Shown one piece after another: positions 8,711 through 16,164 of a DNA stretch of 64,000 nucleotides. Origin of the DNA: Candidatus Rhodobacter oscarellae (GTDB lineage: Bacteria; Pseudomonadota; Alphaproteobacteria; Rhodobacterales; Rhodobacteraceae); NCBI RefSeq assembly GCF_001078595.1, contig NZ_LFTY01000002.1, forward strand, positions 1,446,151 through 1,510,150, written 5' to 3'. Position numbers and translations under genes: made by a program. The notes under the pieces were generated by a model. That model ran no database searches, had not been told where the DNA came from, and saw nothing but the letters and a program-made list of their open reading frames with translations. The first letter of the stretch is position 1; the number at the start of each line of letters is the position of its first letter.

Positions 8711-9718
8711 TTAACGCGATTCGGGGCCGTCCTCGGCCTGAATCGGTCGGGCGCTGAGCCGCGGCAGCGACAACCAGACCGGCGTGCCGCGCTCTGGCAC
8801 GCGGCCATCGACGCGCGGCCAGGCCAGGGCCAGGCGCTGCCCCTCGATATCCATCTGGCACAACCCGCTGCCAGGGTCGGCATCCGCCACGACGCCCGGC
8901 AATGTCAGGGCGGCGGTGCTGTGCCCGGGATCCTGCGTGGACAGCAAATAGTCCTGCCCCAGCGGCACCGCCCAAAGCTCGCCGACATTGCCCTGCCCGT
9001 TCACCCACACCGTAAAGCGCCCGACCTCTAGGTTCACCTGCCCCGGGGCCGCGTTCACCACGCGCCCCACCACGCGCGGCGCGGCGCCGGACCAGTTCGT
9101 AAGCTGCCCGTCCTCGATAAAGAGCGTGCGATCCGCCAGAAAGCTGATCTCGGCCGCCGAATGGGTCACATAGATCGCAGGCACCCCGAAATCCGCCACG
9201 GCATGGGCGATATAGGGCATCAGATCCAGCTTGCGGGCGCGGTCCAGCCCGGTCAGCGGCTCGTCCATCAGCAGGATGCGCGGCGCCGAGGCCAGGGCCC
9301 GCCCCAGGGCCACCCGGCGCGTCTCGCCCCCCGACAAGGTTTCGGGCGAGCGTGCCAGCAGCGGACGCAGGTCCAGCGCCCGCACCACCGCCTCCACAAG
9401 CTCCTCGGACGCCTGCCGCCGTATCGCGCCATAGGCCAGGTTCTGCGCCACGTTCAGATGCGGGAACAGCTTGGCGTCCTGGAACACATAGCCCACGCCG
9501 CGGCGGGCCGGGCGCATCCGCGACCAGTTCTCGCCAGCGAAGTTGATGCGCCCCGTGGCGGAGGGCTCCAGCCCGGCCAGGGCCCGCAGCAAGGTCGTCT
9601 TGCCGCTGCCCGAAGGGCCAGACAGCGCGGTGATCCCCGACAGCGGCACCTCCGCCGCGGCCTCTAGCTTGAAGCCGGGCTTGCGCACCGCAAGGTCAAA
9701 GGTCAAGAGCTCAGACAC
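8711..9718 (-). CDS. modC: molybdate ABC transporter ATP-binding protein ModC
   Basis: 335 residues. Walker A 'GPSGSGKTTLLRALAG' is at about 33-48, the signature 'LSGGETRRVALGRALA' near 127, Walker B 'ILLMDEPLTG' near 147 and the H-loop 'YVTHS' near 185. The C-terminal ~100 residues form the Mop/TOBE region usual in ModC. It couples ATP hydrolysis to molybdate import through ModB. Its start overlaps the modB stop by 8 nt, giving a compact modABC operon on the minus strand. The product supports molybdoenzyme cofactor synthesis. Confidence 0.93.
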   Translation of the reverse strand: MSELLTFDLAVRKPGFKLEAAAEVPLSGITALSGPSGSGKTTLLRALAGLEPSATGRINFAGENWSRMRPARRGVGYVFQDAKLFPHLNVAQNLAYGAIRRQASEELVEAVVRALDLRPLLARSPETLSGGETRRVALGRALASAPRILLMDEPLTGLDRARKLDLMPYIAHAVADFGVPAIYVTHSAAEISFLADRTLFIEDGQLTNWSGAAPRVVGRVVNAAPGQVNLEVGRFTVWVNGQGNVGELWAVPLGQDYLLSTQDPGHSTAALTLPGVVADADPGSGLCQMDIEGQRLALAWPRVDGRVPERGTPVWLSLPRLSARPIQAEDGPESR

Positions 9719-10382
9719 CGGCCCGCAGCCCGCGCTGGTTCAGCAGATAGACCAAGACCAGCACCACGAAACTGAACACCAAGAGCCCGCCGGACAGGAT
9801 ATGCGCCGTCTGGTAGTCCAGCGTCTCGACCGCCGAGTAGATCTCGATAGAGATCACCCGCGTGCGGTCGGGGATGTTGCCGCCCACCATCAGAACCACG
9901 CCGAACTCACCCACCGTATGGGCAAAGCTCAGCACCGCCGCCGCCAGGATGCCGCGGCGCGACAGCGGCAGCACGACCGAGCGGAACTGGTCCCAGCGCG
10001 ACGCGCCCAGCGTGGCCGCCGCCTCCATCATGCCGCGCCCTACCCCCTGGAAGGCCGCCTGCATCGGCTGCACCGCGAAGGGCAGCGAGTAAAACAGCGA
10101 CGCCACCACGAGGCCGGAGAAGCTGAAGGTCAACTGCTCGCCCGTCAGCCGCACCCAGAAGGCGCCGATTGGGGTGTTCGGGCTCATCAGGATCAGCAGG
10201 TAGAACCCCAGCACCGTGGGCGGCAGCACCAGCGGCAGCGCGGTGACGGCCTCGACGATGGGGCGCAGCCGCGACTTGGTATGCGCCAGCCACCAGGCGA
10301 TGGGCATGCCGATCAGCAAGAGCAGCACCATGGTGACCCCCGCGAGCTGCAGCGTCAGAAGGATCGGCCCGCTAAAGCTCAC
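9711..10382 (-). CDS. modB: molybdate ABC transporter permease ModB
   Basis: 223-residue inner-membrane permease with about five hydrophobic segments. 'LPLVLPPTVLGFYLL' near residue 50 and the ATPase-docking loop 'MMEAAATLGASRWDQFRSVV' near 140 are characteristic of ModB/CysT-type permeases. It overlaps modA upstream by 4 nt (10379-10382) and modC downstream by 8 nt. Length is normal for ModB. Confidence 0.94.
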   Translation of the reverse strand: MSFSGPILLTLQLAGVTMVLLLLIGMPIAWWLAHTKSRLRPIVEAVTALPLVLPPTVLGFYLLILMSPNTPIGAFWVRLTGEQLTFSFSGLVVASLFYSLPFAVQPMQAAFQGVGRGMMEAAATLGASRWDQFRSVVLPLSRRGILAAAVLSFAHTVGEFGVVLMVGGNIPDRTRVISIEIYSAVETLDYQTAHILSGGLLVFSFVVLVLVYLLNQRGLRAGV

Positions 10383-11128
10383 TGCGGGACCTCATAGCCC
10401 GCATCCGAAATGATCTGGCGCGCGAAGGGCGCGCTTAGGAACTCCAGAAAGGCGCGCGCCGCTGGGTTCGCCGCGGCCCGCTTCAGCAAGGCTGCATCCT
10501 GCTGGATCGGCGCGTGGCGCGCATCCGGCAGCTCCAGCACCCAGATATCGCCCTCGAAGGTGCGCGCCTGGGCCAGCGCCACAAGCCCCGCATCCACATT
10601 GCCGGTCGCCACGAATGTAAAGGCCTGCCCGACGCTTTCGCCCATCACGACATTGGACTGCCAGGTCGCGCCGCGCTCTGCGCGCAGCACGTCCCGCGCC
10701 GCCGCGCCATAGGGCGCCACCGCCGGATCGGCGATGGCAAAGCGCAGCGATGGCCGGGCCAGGATCTCGTCCAGCGTGCCCGGCTTGGTCCTTTCGCCAT
10801 GCACCAGCGCTAGGCGCCCGATTGCGTAGGTGGCGATCCCGCCCTCGGCCACCTCGCCAACCTCGCGCAGCCGCGCCGGGCGCGCCGCATCCGCCGACAG
10901 GAACACGTCAAAGGGCGCCCCCGCCCGGATCTGCGCGAAGAGCTTGCCGGTGGAGCCATGCACCAGGTCCACCTCGTGGCCGGTCTGCGCCGAGAACACC
11001 GCCGCCACGTCCCGCGCCGTGGTCAAGAAGTTCGCCGCGACCGCAACGGTCACGCGCTCGGCCATCGCAGGCCGGGCCGCGCCCGCCGCAGCAAGCAGAA
11101 CCACCAGTAGAATCGCCGCATATCTCAT
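10379..11128 (-). CDS. modA: molybdate-binding periplasmic protein ModA
   Basis: 249 residues with a signal peptide (about 1-23, 'LLVVLLAAAGAARPAMA'), followed by 'VTVAVAANFLTTARDVAAVF' and 'VDLVHGSTGKLFAQIRAGAP'. The Ser/Thr-rich loop 'GSTGKL' is where ModA proteins coordinate the oxyanion. It heads the operon and delivers molybdate (or tungstate) to ModBC. A ModE-type operator was looked for in the 118-bp upstream region and not recognised; a different palindrome is present there. Confidence 0.94.
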   Translation of the reverse strand: MRYAAILLVVLLAAAGAARPAMAERVTVAVAANFLTTARDVAAVFSAQTGHEVDLVHGSTGKLFAQIRAGAPFDVFLSADAARPARLREVGEVAEGGIATYAIGRLALVHGERTKPGTLDEILARPSLRFAIADPAVAPYGAAARDVLRAERGATWQSNVVMGESVGQAFTFVATGNVDAGLVALAQARTFEGDIWVLELPDARHAPIQQDAALLKRAAANPAARAFLEFLSAPFARQIISDAGYEVPQ

Positions 11129-11218
11129 CGCTTACGATGTCGCGCGACCAGGGCCCCAAGCGCAAGGGGGCTCGTCGAGGCGGCGCAAGTTAGGGTTTCG
11201 TTAGCCAAGCCAATGTAA

Positions 11219-11233
11219 CTTATGTGACATAAG
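11219..11233. promoter_or_regulatory. perfect palindrome CTTATGT-G-ACATAAG
   Basis: Seven-base arms are perfectly complementary around one base, 13 bp before the ATG of the sulfotransferase gene and about 90 bp upstream of modA on the other strand. Its location over the expected promoter or 5' leader suggests an operator for a dimeric repressor. The cognate regulator is not identifiable here. Confidence 0.45.
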
Positions 11234-11246
11234 CGCAGGAGACCGC

Positions 11247-12641
11247 ATGCCCGCACGCGACGAGATTCATACGGCCTATACGCGCGGTGATATCCGACGC
11301 GCCGTGGCCATGGCCTCAGATTACTGCGAGGATCACCCGAAGGATTTTGAGATCCTGGCGCTCATCGGCGCGGGCCTTACACGCATGCGGCATCTGGACC
11401 TGGCGGAGCGTCTGTTCTTGCAGCTTTGCGAGGCCGCGCCCACGGCTGCGCATCTGCGCGGGCTGGGGCTGGTGCACAGCTCGCGCGGAGACATGATGAC
11501 CGCGCGCAAGCTGCTGCAAGAGGCGATCGCGCAGGAGCCGCATGATGTCCTGTCTCTGGCCGCATTTGCTGAGATCCATCGCTTTCGGCGCGGCGAGAAG
11601 CTGCTTGGGCATATCGAGGGGCTGCTGGCCGAGACCTGGCAGGAGCCGGACTGGCTCAGCCAGGTGCATTACGTCATGTGCAAGGCCATGCAGGACACGG
11701 GCCAGTGGCGGCGCGCCTGGCAGCACGCCGAACACGGCGCAAAGCTGGCCCAAGCCGCGCCGTATCAGCCGGCGCTGATGGATAGCTGGCGCGCGGGATT
11801 GCTTGATCTGGCCGCGCTTGGCGCCGCGGCGCCGCGGGATCACAACGGACCGCAAGGCGAGAACCAGATCTTCGTGGTCGGCATGCCGCGCTCTGGCACC
11901 ACGCTGCTAGAGGCGCTTTTGTCCAACGCCACTGGCGTGGCAAGCTGTGGCGAGGTATCGCTGATCTCGGACCGCGCCAAGGCGGGCTTTGCGCGGCGCG
12001 ACGCGATGGGAGAGCTATCGCATCGCTGGTTGCTGGGGGCCTCAAGCGACGATCTTGCGGCCTGGGCCTCGGAATATGTCTCCGAGGTGCAGACCGCCGC
12101 AAACGCGCGGCGCTACGTGGACAAATTCCCCGGAAACATCCTCTGCCTGCCCCATATCGGCGCGCTGTTCCCAAAGGCGCGCATCCTGCATATCCGCCGC
12201 GACCCCCTAGACACCTGCGTTTCATGCTTCACCGGCCGCTTCTTCAACGGCAACAGCTTTGCGCTGGATATCGGGCATTTGGCGCATGCCTTCGCGCTTT
12301 ACGAGGGCTGCGCGGCGGATGTGCAGGCGGCGCTGCCCAATCCCTATCATGAGGTCTCCTATGAGCGGCTGGTCACGACGCCCCGCGAGGAGATGCAAAA
12401 GGTAATGGCGTTTCTGGATCTGCCTTGGGAGGACGCGGTTATGCACCCGGAGGCGGCGCGCAACGCGGTGGTCACCCGCTCGCGCGGGCAGGTGCGTCAA
12501 AAGATCCACCGCAGATCGGTGCAGCGCTGGAAGCGATACAGCACCGCCGTGGCCCCGTTGGCGCAGGCCCTGGCGGCGCAGGGTGTGAACATTGGCGAGG
12601 GGCAGGTATTGCTGCGCGAGGACACCGCGCGCATGAACTGA
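11247..12641 (+). CDS. TPR-repeat sulfotransferase fusion protein
   Basis: 464 residues in two halves. Residues 1-200 are helical repeats of TPR type ('ILALIGAGLTRMRHLDLAER', 'LGLVHSSRGDMMTARKLLQE'). Residues 205-450 are a PAPS-dependent sulfotransferase with the 5'-phosphosulfate loop 'VGMPRSGTTLLEALLSN' near 211 and the 3'-phosphate motif 'ILHIRRDPLDTCVSCF' near 312. Such fusions are frequent in marine alphaproteobacteria and are thought to sulfate carbohydrate, lipid or protein acceptors; the acceptor here is unknown. There is no signal peptide, so it is presumably cytoplasmic. GCAGGAGA lies 4-11 bases before the ATG. Confidence 0.9.
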   Translation: MPARDEIHTAYTRGDIRRAVAMASDYCEDHPKDFEILALIGAGLTRMRHLDLAERLFLQLCEAAPTAAHLRGLGLVHSSRGDMMTARKLLQEAIAQEPHDVLSLAAFAEIHRFRRGEKLLGHIEGLLAETWQEPDWLSQVHYVMCKAMQDTGQWRRAWQHAEHGAKLAQAAPYQPALMDSWRAGLLDLAALGAAAPRDHNGPQGENQIFVVGMPRSGTTLLEALLSNATGVASCGEVSLISDRAKAGFARRDAMGELSHRWLLGASSDDLAAWASEYVSEVQTAANARRYVDKFPGNILCLPHIGALFPKARILHIRRDPLDTCVSCFTGRFFNGNSFALDIGHLAHAFALYEGCAADVQAALPNPYHEVSYERLVTTPREEMQKVMAFLDLPWEDAVMHPEAARNAVVTRSRGQVRQKIHRRSVQRWKRYSTAVAPLAQALAAQGVNIGEGQVLLREDTARMN

Positions 12642-12788
12642 TCCTGGAGGGTATACACCCCAGCCGGGACCGCTTGCTGCATCCCGTAGGCGCGGCCTCG
12701 CTCGCGGCTGATACCATTTGACGCCCCACTCTGCTTTTACCCGCCGCGCCTCGAAACATGTCATGGATTTGTCATCCCGGGTCGAATA

Positions 12789-12802
12789 GGTTGGCGCCAA
12801 CC
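12789..12802. promoter_or_regulatory. 14-bp palindrome GGTTGGCGCCAACC
   Basis: A perfect self-complementary 14-mer lies 54 bp before the ABC ATPase gene and 148 bp after the sulfotransferase stop. No U-tract follows, so an operator is more likely than a terminator. The regulator is unknown. Confidence 0.4.
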
Positions 12803-12855
12803 AAGAGCATCCGGGGAGCGGCGCCCACGCCGACCCCGCCCGAGCGGCGCAGTGA

Positions 12856-13542
12856 ATGGCAAACGAAATTTTTGACCTAAGGGTCCGTAATCTCGAGGTT
12901 TTAGGGACTCGGGACCGCTCGATTCTGTCGGTGCCGCGACTGGAGGCACCGGCGGGTTGCGCGCTGGGCATCCATGGGCCGTCTGGCGCCGGCAAATCCA
13001 CGCTGCTTTTTGCGCTGGCCGGGCTCTTGGGCCAAACCAAGGGCCAGGTGCTTTGGGGCCCCACCGACCTCAACAGACAGAGCGAACGCCAGCGCAGCCG
13101 CTTTCGCGCCGCGAATATCGGCATGATATTCCAGGACTTTCTGCTGTTTGACGAGCTGGGCCCGGTGGACAATGCCGCGTTGCAGACCCTGTTTGCGCCG
13201 CACGCACGCCGCCCTGGCATCCGCCGCATGGCCCGCGACCTTCTGACCAGTCTGGGGATCGAGCAGGACAGCCGCAGCGTGGCAAGCTTTTCTGGCGGCG
13301 AGCGCCAGCGCGTGGCCGTGGCGCGCGCGCTGGCCCATGACCCGATGATCGTGCTCGCCGACGAACCCACCGCCAGCCTGCACCGCGCCGCCGCGGACGC
13401 GCTGACCGACGACCTTATCTCGCGGGTCGAGGATCGCGGCTGTAGCCTGATCGTGGTCAGCCATGACGACCGACTGCTGGACCGCATGGATCGCGTCATC
13501 TCGCTGGAGCATGGCACGGTCACAGGTGGGATCGCCGCGTGA
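12856..13542 (+). CDS. ABC transporter ATP-binding protein (LolD/MacB type)
   Basis: 228 residues. Walker A 'GPSGAGKSTLLFALAG' is near residue 38, the signature 'FSGGERQRVAVARALAHDP' near 145, Walker B 'IVLADEPTASL' near 165 and the H-loop 'VVSHDDRLLDRMDRV' near 200. The sequence type is that of LolD/MacB/FtsE-like ATPases that drive mechanotransmission rather than substrate passage through a channel. It is coupled to the FtsX-type permease encoded immediately downstream (overlap at 13539-13542). Export or extraction of a lipid, lipoprotein or peptide is likely; which one cannot be told. Confidence 0.88.
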   Translation: MANEIFDLRVRNLEVLGTRDRSILSVPRLEAPAGCALGIHGPSGAGKSTLLFALAGLLGQTKGQVLWGPTDLNRQSERQRSRFRAANIGMIFQDFLLFDELGPVDNAALQTLFAPHARRPGIRRMARDLLTSLGIEQDSRSVASFSGGERQRVAVARALAHDPMIVLADEPTASLHRAAADALTDDLISRVEDRGCSLIVVSHDDRLLDRMDRVISLEHGTVTGGIAA

Positions 13543-14855
13543 TGTGGCAGAACTTCTGGCAGGAGCTCTCGACGAATGCGCAGAATGCGCTGATGGCCGC
13601 CGGATTGGTGTTGCCGGTGTTGCTGTGCTGGGTCTTGGTGCGCCGGGGCTTCCGCCCGGCCCCCTTGGTGCGCGCGATCCTTTGGCGCTACCGCTGGGCC
13701 AATGCGATGTTCACGCTGCTGATCGCCATATCCGTGGGCATGGGGCTTGGGCTGATCGCGCAAGAGCGCGGCTTGCGCAAGGGCATGGCCCAGGCGGCGG
13801 ACAAGTTCGACATCGTGATCACCGCGCCGGGCAGCGAGCTGACGATGATGCTGGCCAGCGTGTTCCTGCGCGCGACAGACACGCCCTTGCTGGACGGGCC
13901 GACCTATAACGAGATCGCCAACCACCCGCGGGTCGAGCTTGCCGCCCCGCTGGCCTTTGGGGATTCGGTGGGCGAGGCCCCGGTGGTCGGCACCACGGCG
14001 TCCTTTGTGACGCATCTCAGCGACGGGCGCATCGAGGGGCGCATGTTCGCCACCCCATACGAGGCGGTGATCGGCGCCGCCGTGCCAATGCAAATCGGCG
14101 ACAGCACCATCCCCGCCCATGGGCGCGGCGCGGCGGCGATTGCGGATGCCCATGCGGACGAGATCACCGTGGTCGGGCGTATGGCCCGCACCGGGTCGCC
14201 CTGGGACAACGCCGTGCTCACCCCGGTAGAGGGCGTCTGGCTGGTGCACGGGCTGGCGGACGGCCACGCGCCGGGCTCTGAGGCCACCCTGGGCGAGCCC
14301 TTCGACGCCGAGTACTTCCCAGGCACGCCCGCGGTGATCGTGCGCGCCGGCAGCCTGGCCGCGGCGTATGCGCTGCGCTCGGAATTCACCCGCGAGGCCG
14401 AGACCATGGCCTTCTTTCCGGGCGCCGTTCTGGCCAATCTCTACCGCGTGATGGGCGATGTGCGCCAAGCGATGTCAATCATGGCCACGGTCACCCAGGC
14501 GCTGGTGGCGGCGAGCGTCCTGCTGGGGCTTTTCATCCTCGTGCGGCTGTTTCAGCGCCAGATGGCGCTTTTGCGCGCGCTAGGCGCGCCGGGGCGGTTC
14601 ATCTTTGCGGTGATTTGGTCCTACTGCGCGACGCTCTTGGTCGCGGGCGCGGCGCTGGGCGCCGTGCTGGGCCTTGGCGCGACATGGGTGCTGGGGCGCA
14701 TCGTGACCGCCCGCACCGACATCCTGGTCGAGGCTTCCCTGGGCTGGACCGAGCTGCATCTTGGGCTGGGCTTTGTGACCCTCGCGAGCCTATTGTCGCT
14801 GCTGCCCGCCTGGGCCCAGCTGCGTCAACCGGTGGTGTCGCATCTGCGCGGCTAG
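13542..14855 (+). CDS. ABC transporter permease (FtsX/MacB-type)
   Basis: 437 residues from ATG 13542; a GTG one codon earlier (13539) is equally possible. One N-terminal transmembrane segment (about 14-30) and another near 55 precede a large extracytoplasmic region (about 80-300). Three hydrophobic segments follow ('ALVAASVLLGLFILVRLF', 'IWSYCATLLVAGAALGAVLG', 'LGFVTLASLLSLLPAW'). This is the FtsX-domain plan of MacB/LolC-type permeases. It pairs with the LolD-like ATPase. No periplasmic binding or outer-membrane partner is adjacent. Confidence 0.86.
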   Translation: MWQNFWQELSTNAQNALMAAGLVLPVLLCWVLVRRGFRPAPLVRAILWRYRWANAMFTLLIAISVGMGLGLIAQERGLRKGMAQAADKFDIVITAPGSELTMMLASVFLRATDTPLLDGPTYNEIANHPRVELAAPLAFGDSVGEAPVVGTTASFVTHLSDGRIEGRMFATPYEAVIGAAVPMQIGDSTIPAHGRGAAAIADAHADEITVVGRMARTGSPWDNAVLTPVEGVWLVHGLADGHAPGSEATLGEPFDAEYFPGTPAVIVRAGSLAAAYALRSEFTREAETMAFFPGAVLANLYRVMGDVRQAMSIMATVTQALVAASVLLGLFILVRLFQRQMALLRALGAPGRFIFAVIWSYCATLLVAGAALGAVLGLGATWVLGRIVTARTDILVEASLGWTELHLGLGFVTLASLLSLLPAWAQLRQPVVSHLRG

Positions 14856-15049
14856 CGCCCGCGCCTGAGCCAATCCGTGATCTCGCGCCTTGAGGCGCCA
14901 TGGAACTCGCTCCGTGCGATCACGCCAGCGACGAGCTTTTTGCGATCTACAGGGCGTGCGCTTTTCCACTCTGGCATTGCGAGCCACACATGGGTGACTT
15001 TCCCAGACGCATCGGTCTCGGCGACCATCTTCGGGCGTTCGTTTCTCAC
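14852..15049 (-). CDS. small conserved-looking hypothetical protein
   Basis: I do not recognise this protein. The frame has clear GC-rich third positions from about 15040 down to the stop at 14852, and the C-terminal half is basic ('KKLVAGVIARSEFHGASRRE', 'ITDWLRRGR'). I favour the GTG at 15049 (65 residues), preceded by GGGGGA. The frame stays open to 15163 (103 residues), but codon quality falls there. It overlaps the convergent permease gene by 4 nt. A nucleic-acid-binding role would fit the charge but is not shown. Confidence 0.5.
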   Translation of the reverse strand: MRNERPKMVAETDASGKVTHVWLAMPEWKSARPVDRKKLVAGVIARSEFHGASRREITDWLRRGR

Positions 15050-15125
15050 TATTCCCCCAATTCTTTGTCTGTCCCCTGACGCAATATGGACCGCCGCCAA
15101 ACCTGTGCAAGTTATTTGGCGAAGC

Positions 15126-15152
15126 TGTGGATAGGTCACCGAGTTATCCCCA
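15126..15152. other. pair of inverted DnaA-box-like 9-mers
   Basis: TGTGGATAG (15126-15134, reverse complement CTATCCACA) and TTATCCCCA (15144-15152) each differ by one base from the TTATNCACA consensus and face each other across 9 bp. Two imperfect sites are too few to call an origin; they may be a DnaA-responsive promoter element or chance. Confidence 0.2.
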
Positions 15153-15323
15153 GATTGAAACAATTCACGCTGGTTTTGTGATCAGTTGCCGCCTTTTGAA
15201 CCTTTTTTGGCCCACGAGCCGTCACCCTAACAGGCTTACCTGGTTGTGGGGTCAACCGCGCCAGGAGCAAGGCGCCGGACCCCGCCCCGCTCGCAGGCGA
15301 GCATATAGGAAAGGGTAGTAACG

Positions 15324-15476
15324 ATGGAAGTGAAGCAACAGACACAGCCGAAAGAGATCAAGGCCACGCCCCCCAAGGCCGCACCAATTCCCCTGGCGGA
15401 CCGTCGGCGGATGGATCAGGCGCAAGAGGCGGTCAAACCGCAGCCAGAGCTCATTCGCGACTGGGCGAGCATCTAG
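15324..15476 (+). CDS. 50-residue basic Pro/Lys-rich small protein
   Basis: A short ORF with strong GC3 and an AAAGGG ribosome-binding-like stretch 9-14 bases before the ATG. The product begins MEVKQQTQPKEIKATPPKAA and ends 'ELIRDWASI'; it is hydrophilic with no membrane segment. It is followed within 20 bp by a terminator-like hairpin, which supports a real transcription unit. Function unknown; I cannot name a family. Confidence 0.5.
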   Translation: MEVKQQTQPKEIKATPPKAAPIPLADRRRMDQAQEAVKPQPELIRDWASI

Positions 15477-15493
15477 GGGCGCAAAGCCCAGCT

Positions 15494-15537
15494 TAAAAAA
15501 CAGCGGCGCCGACCCAGAAGGACCAGCGCCGCCGCTT
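15494..15537 (-). terminator. terminator of ndk (probably bidirectional)
   Basis: On the minus strand a GC-rich stem (arms AGCGGCGGCGC and GCGCCGCT, with one mismatch or bulge) is followed by TTTTTT (complement of 15495-15500), starting about 20 nt after the ndk stop. On the plus strand the same hairpin ends in CTTT and would serve the small ORF upstream. Confidence 0.75.
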
Positions 15538-15556
15538 TGACATCTATTGATTGGGC

Positions 15557-15979
15557 TTAGCCGACCAGCTCAAGGCCCGAGAAGAAATACGCGATCTCGA
15601 CCGCGGCGGTCTCTGGTGCGTCAGAGCCGTGAACCGAGTTCTCGCCAACGGATTCGGCAAACTCGGCGCGGATCGTGCCGGGGGCGGCATCGGCGGGGTT
15701 GGTGGCGCCCATGACTTCGCGGTTCTTGGCGATTGCGCCCTCACCTTCCAGCACCTGCACGACCACCGGCTCGGAGGCCATGAACTCGCACAGTTCGTCG
15801 TAGAACGGGCGCTCGGAATGCACCGCGTAGAACACGCCCGCCTGGGCCTTGGACAGGTGGATACGCTTTTGCGCGACGATGCGCAGGCCGGCATCCTCGA
15901 ACTTGGCGTTGATCTTGCCGGTCAGGTTGCGCTTGGTGGCATCGGGTTTGATGATGGAAAGTGTGCGTTCGGTGGCCAT
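15557..15979 (-). CDS. ndk: nucleoside diphosphate kinase
   Basis: 140 residues from the ATG at 15977-15979 ([20 protein letters not shown]), the standard length; the in-frame extension to 16096 is not conserved-looking. It transfers the gamma-phosphate of ATP to NDPs through a phospho-His, seen in '[14 protein letters not shown]' near residue 117. The nucleotide-binding 'KPDATKRN' and '[11 protein letters not shown]' segments are intact. Single gene with its own terminator, divergent from the ABC-F gene. Confidence 0.97.
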   Translation of the reverse strand: MATERTLSIIKPDATKRNLTGKINAKFEDAGLRIVAQKRIHLSKAQAGVFYAVHSERPFYDELCEFMASEPVVVQVLEGEGAIAKNREVMGATNPADAAPGTIRAEFAESVGENSVHGSDAPETAAVEIAYFFSGLELVG

Positions 15980-16164
15980 GACTGCCCTCTTGAAGGTTGC
16001 GCGACGGACCCCGCGCCCACCGCTCTTGCCGCGCCCCCTAGCATGGTCGGCGCGCCTTGAAAAGCGGTGCAATCGCGGTTCCTCCCGCACCAGCAAAAGC
16101 TCATAGTCGATGACATGCGCGCTGCCGCTTTCCCTGCCCGTCCGGCAGTGCTAAGCCCCGGCGC

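Noticed and set aside
12222-14468. 748-codon open frame on the minus strand
   Set aside because: It is antisense to the sulfotransferase, ABC ATPase and permease genes, which have clear motifs. The frame is long only because GC-rich codons rarely give stops on the other strand.
15126-15152. chromosomal or plasmid origin of replication
   Set aside because: Only two imperfect DnaA-like sites and no AT-rich unwinding region or replication genes. Reported only as a weak observation.
15557-16096. 39-residue N-terminal extension of ndk
   Set aside because: The Arg-rich extension has no family match, and the internal ATG at 15977-15979 yields the standard 140-residue enzyme.
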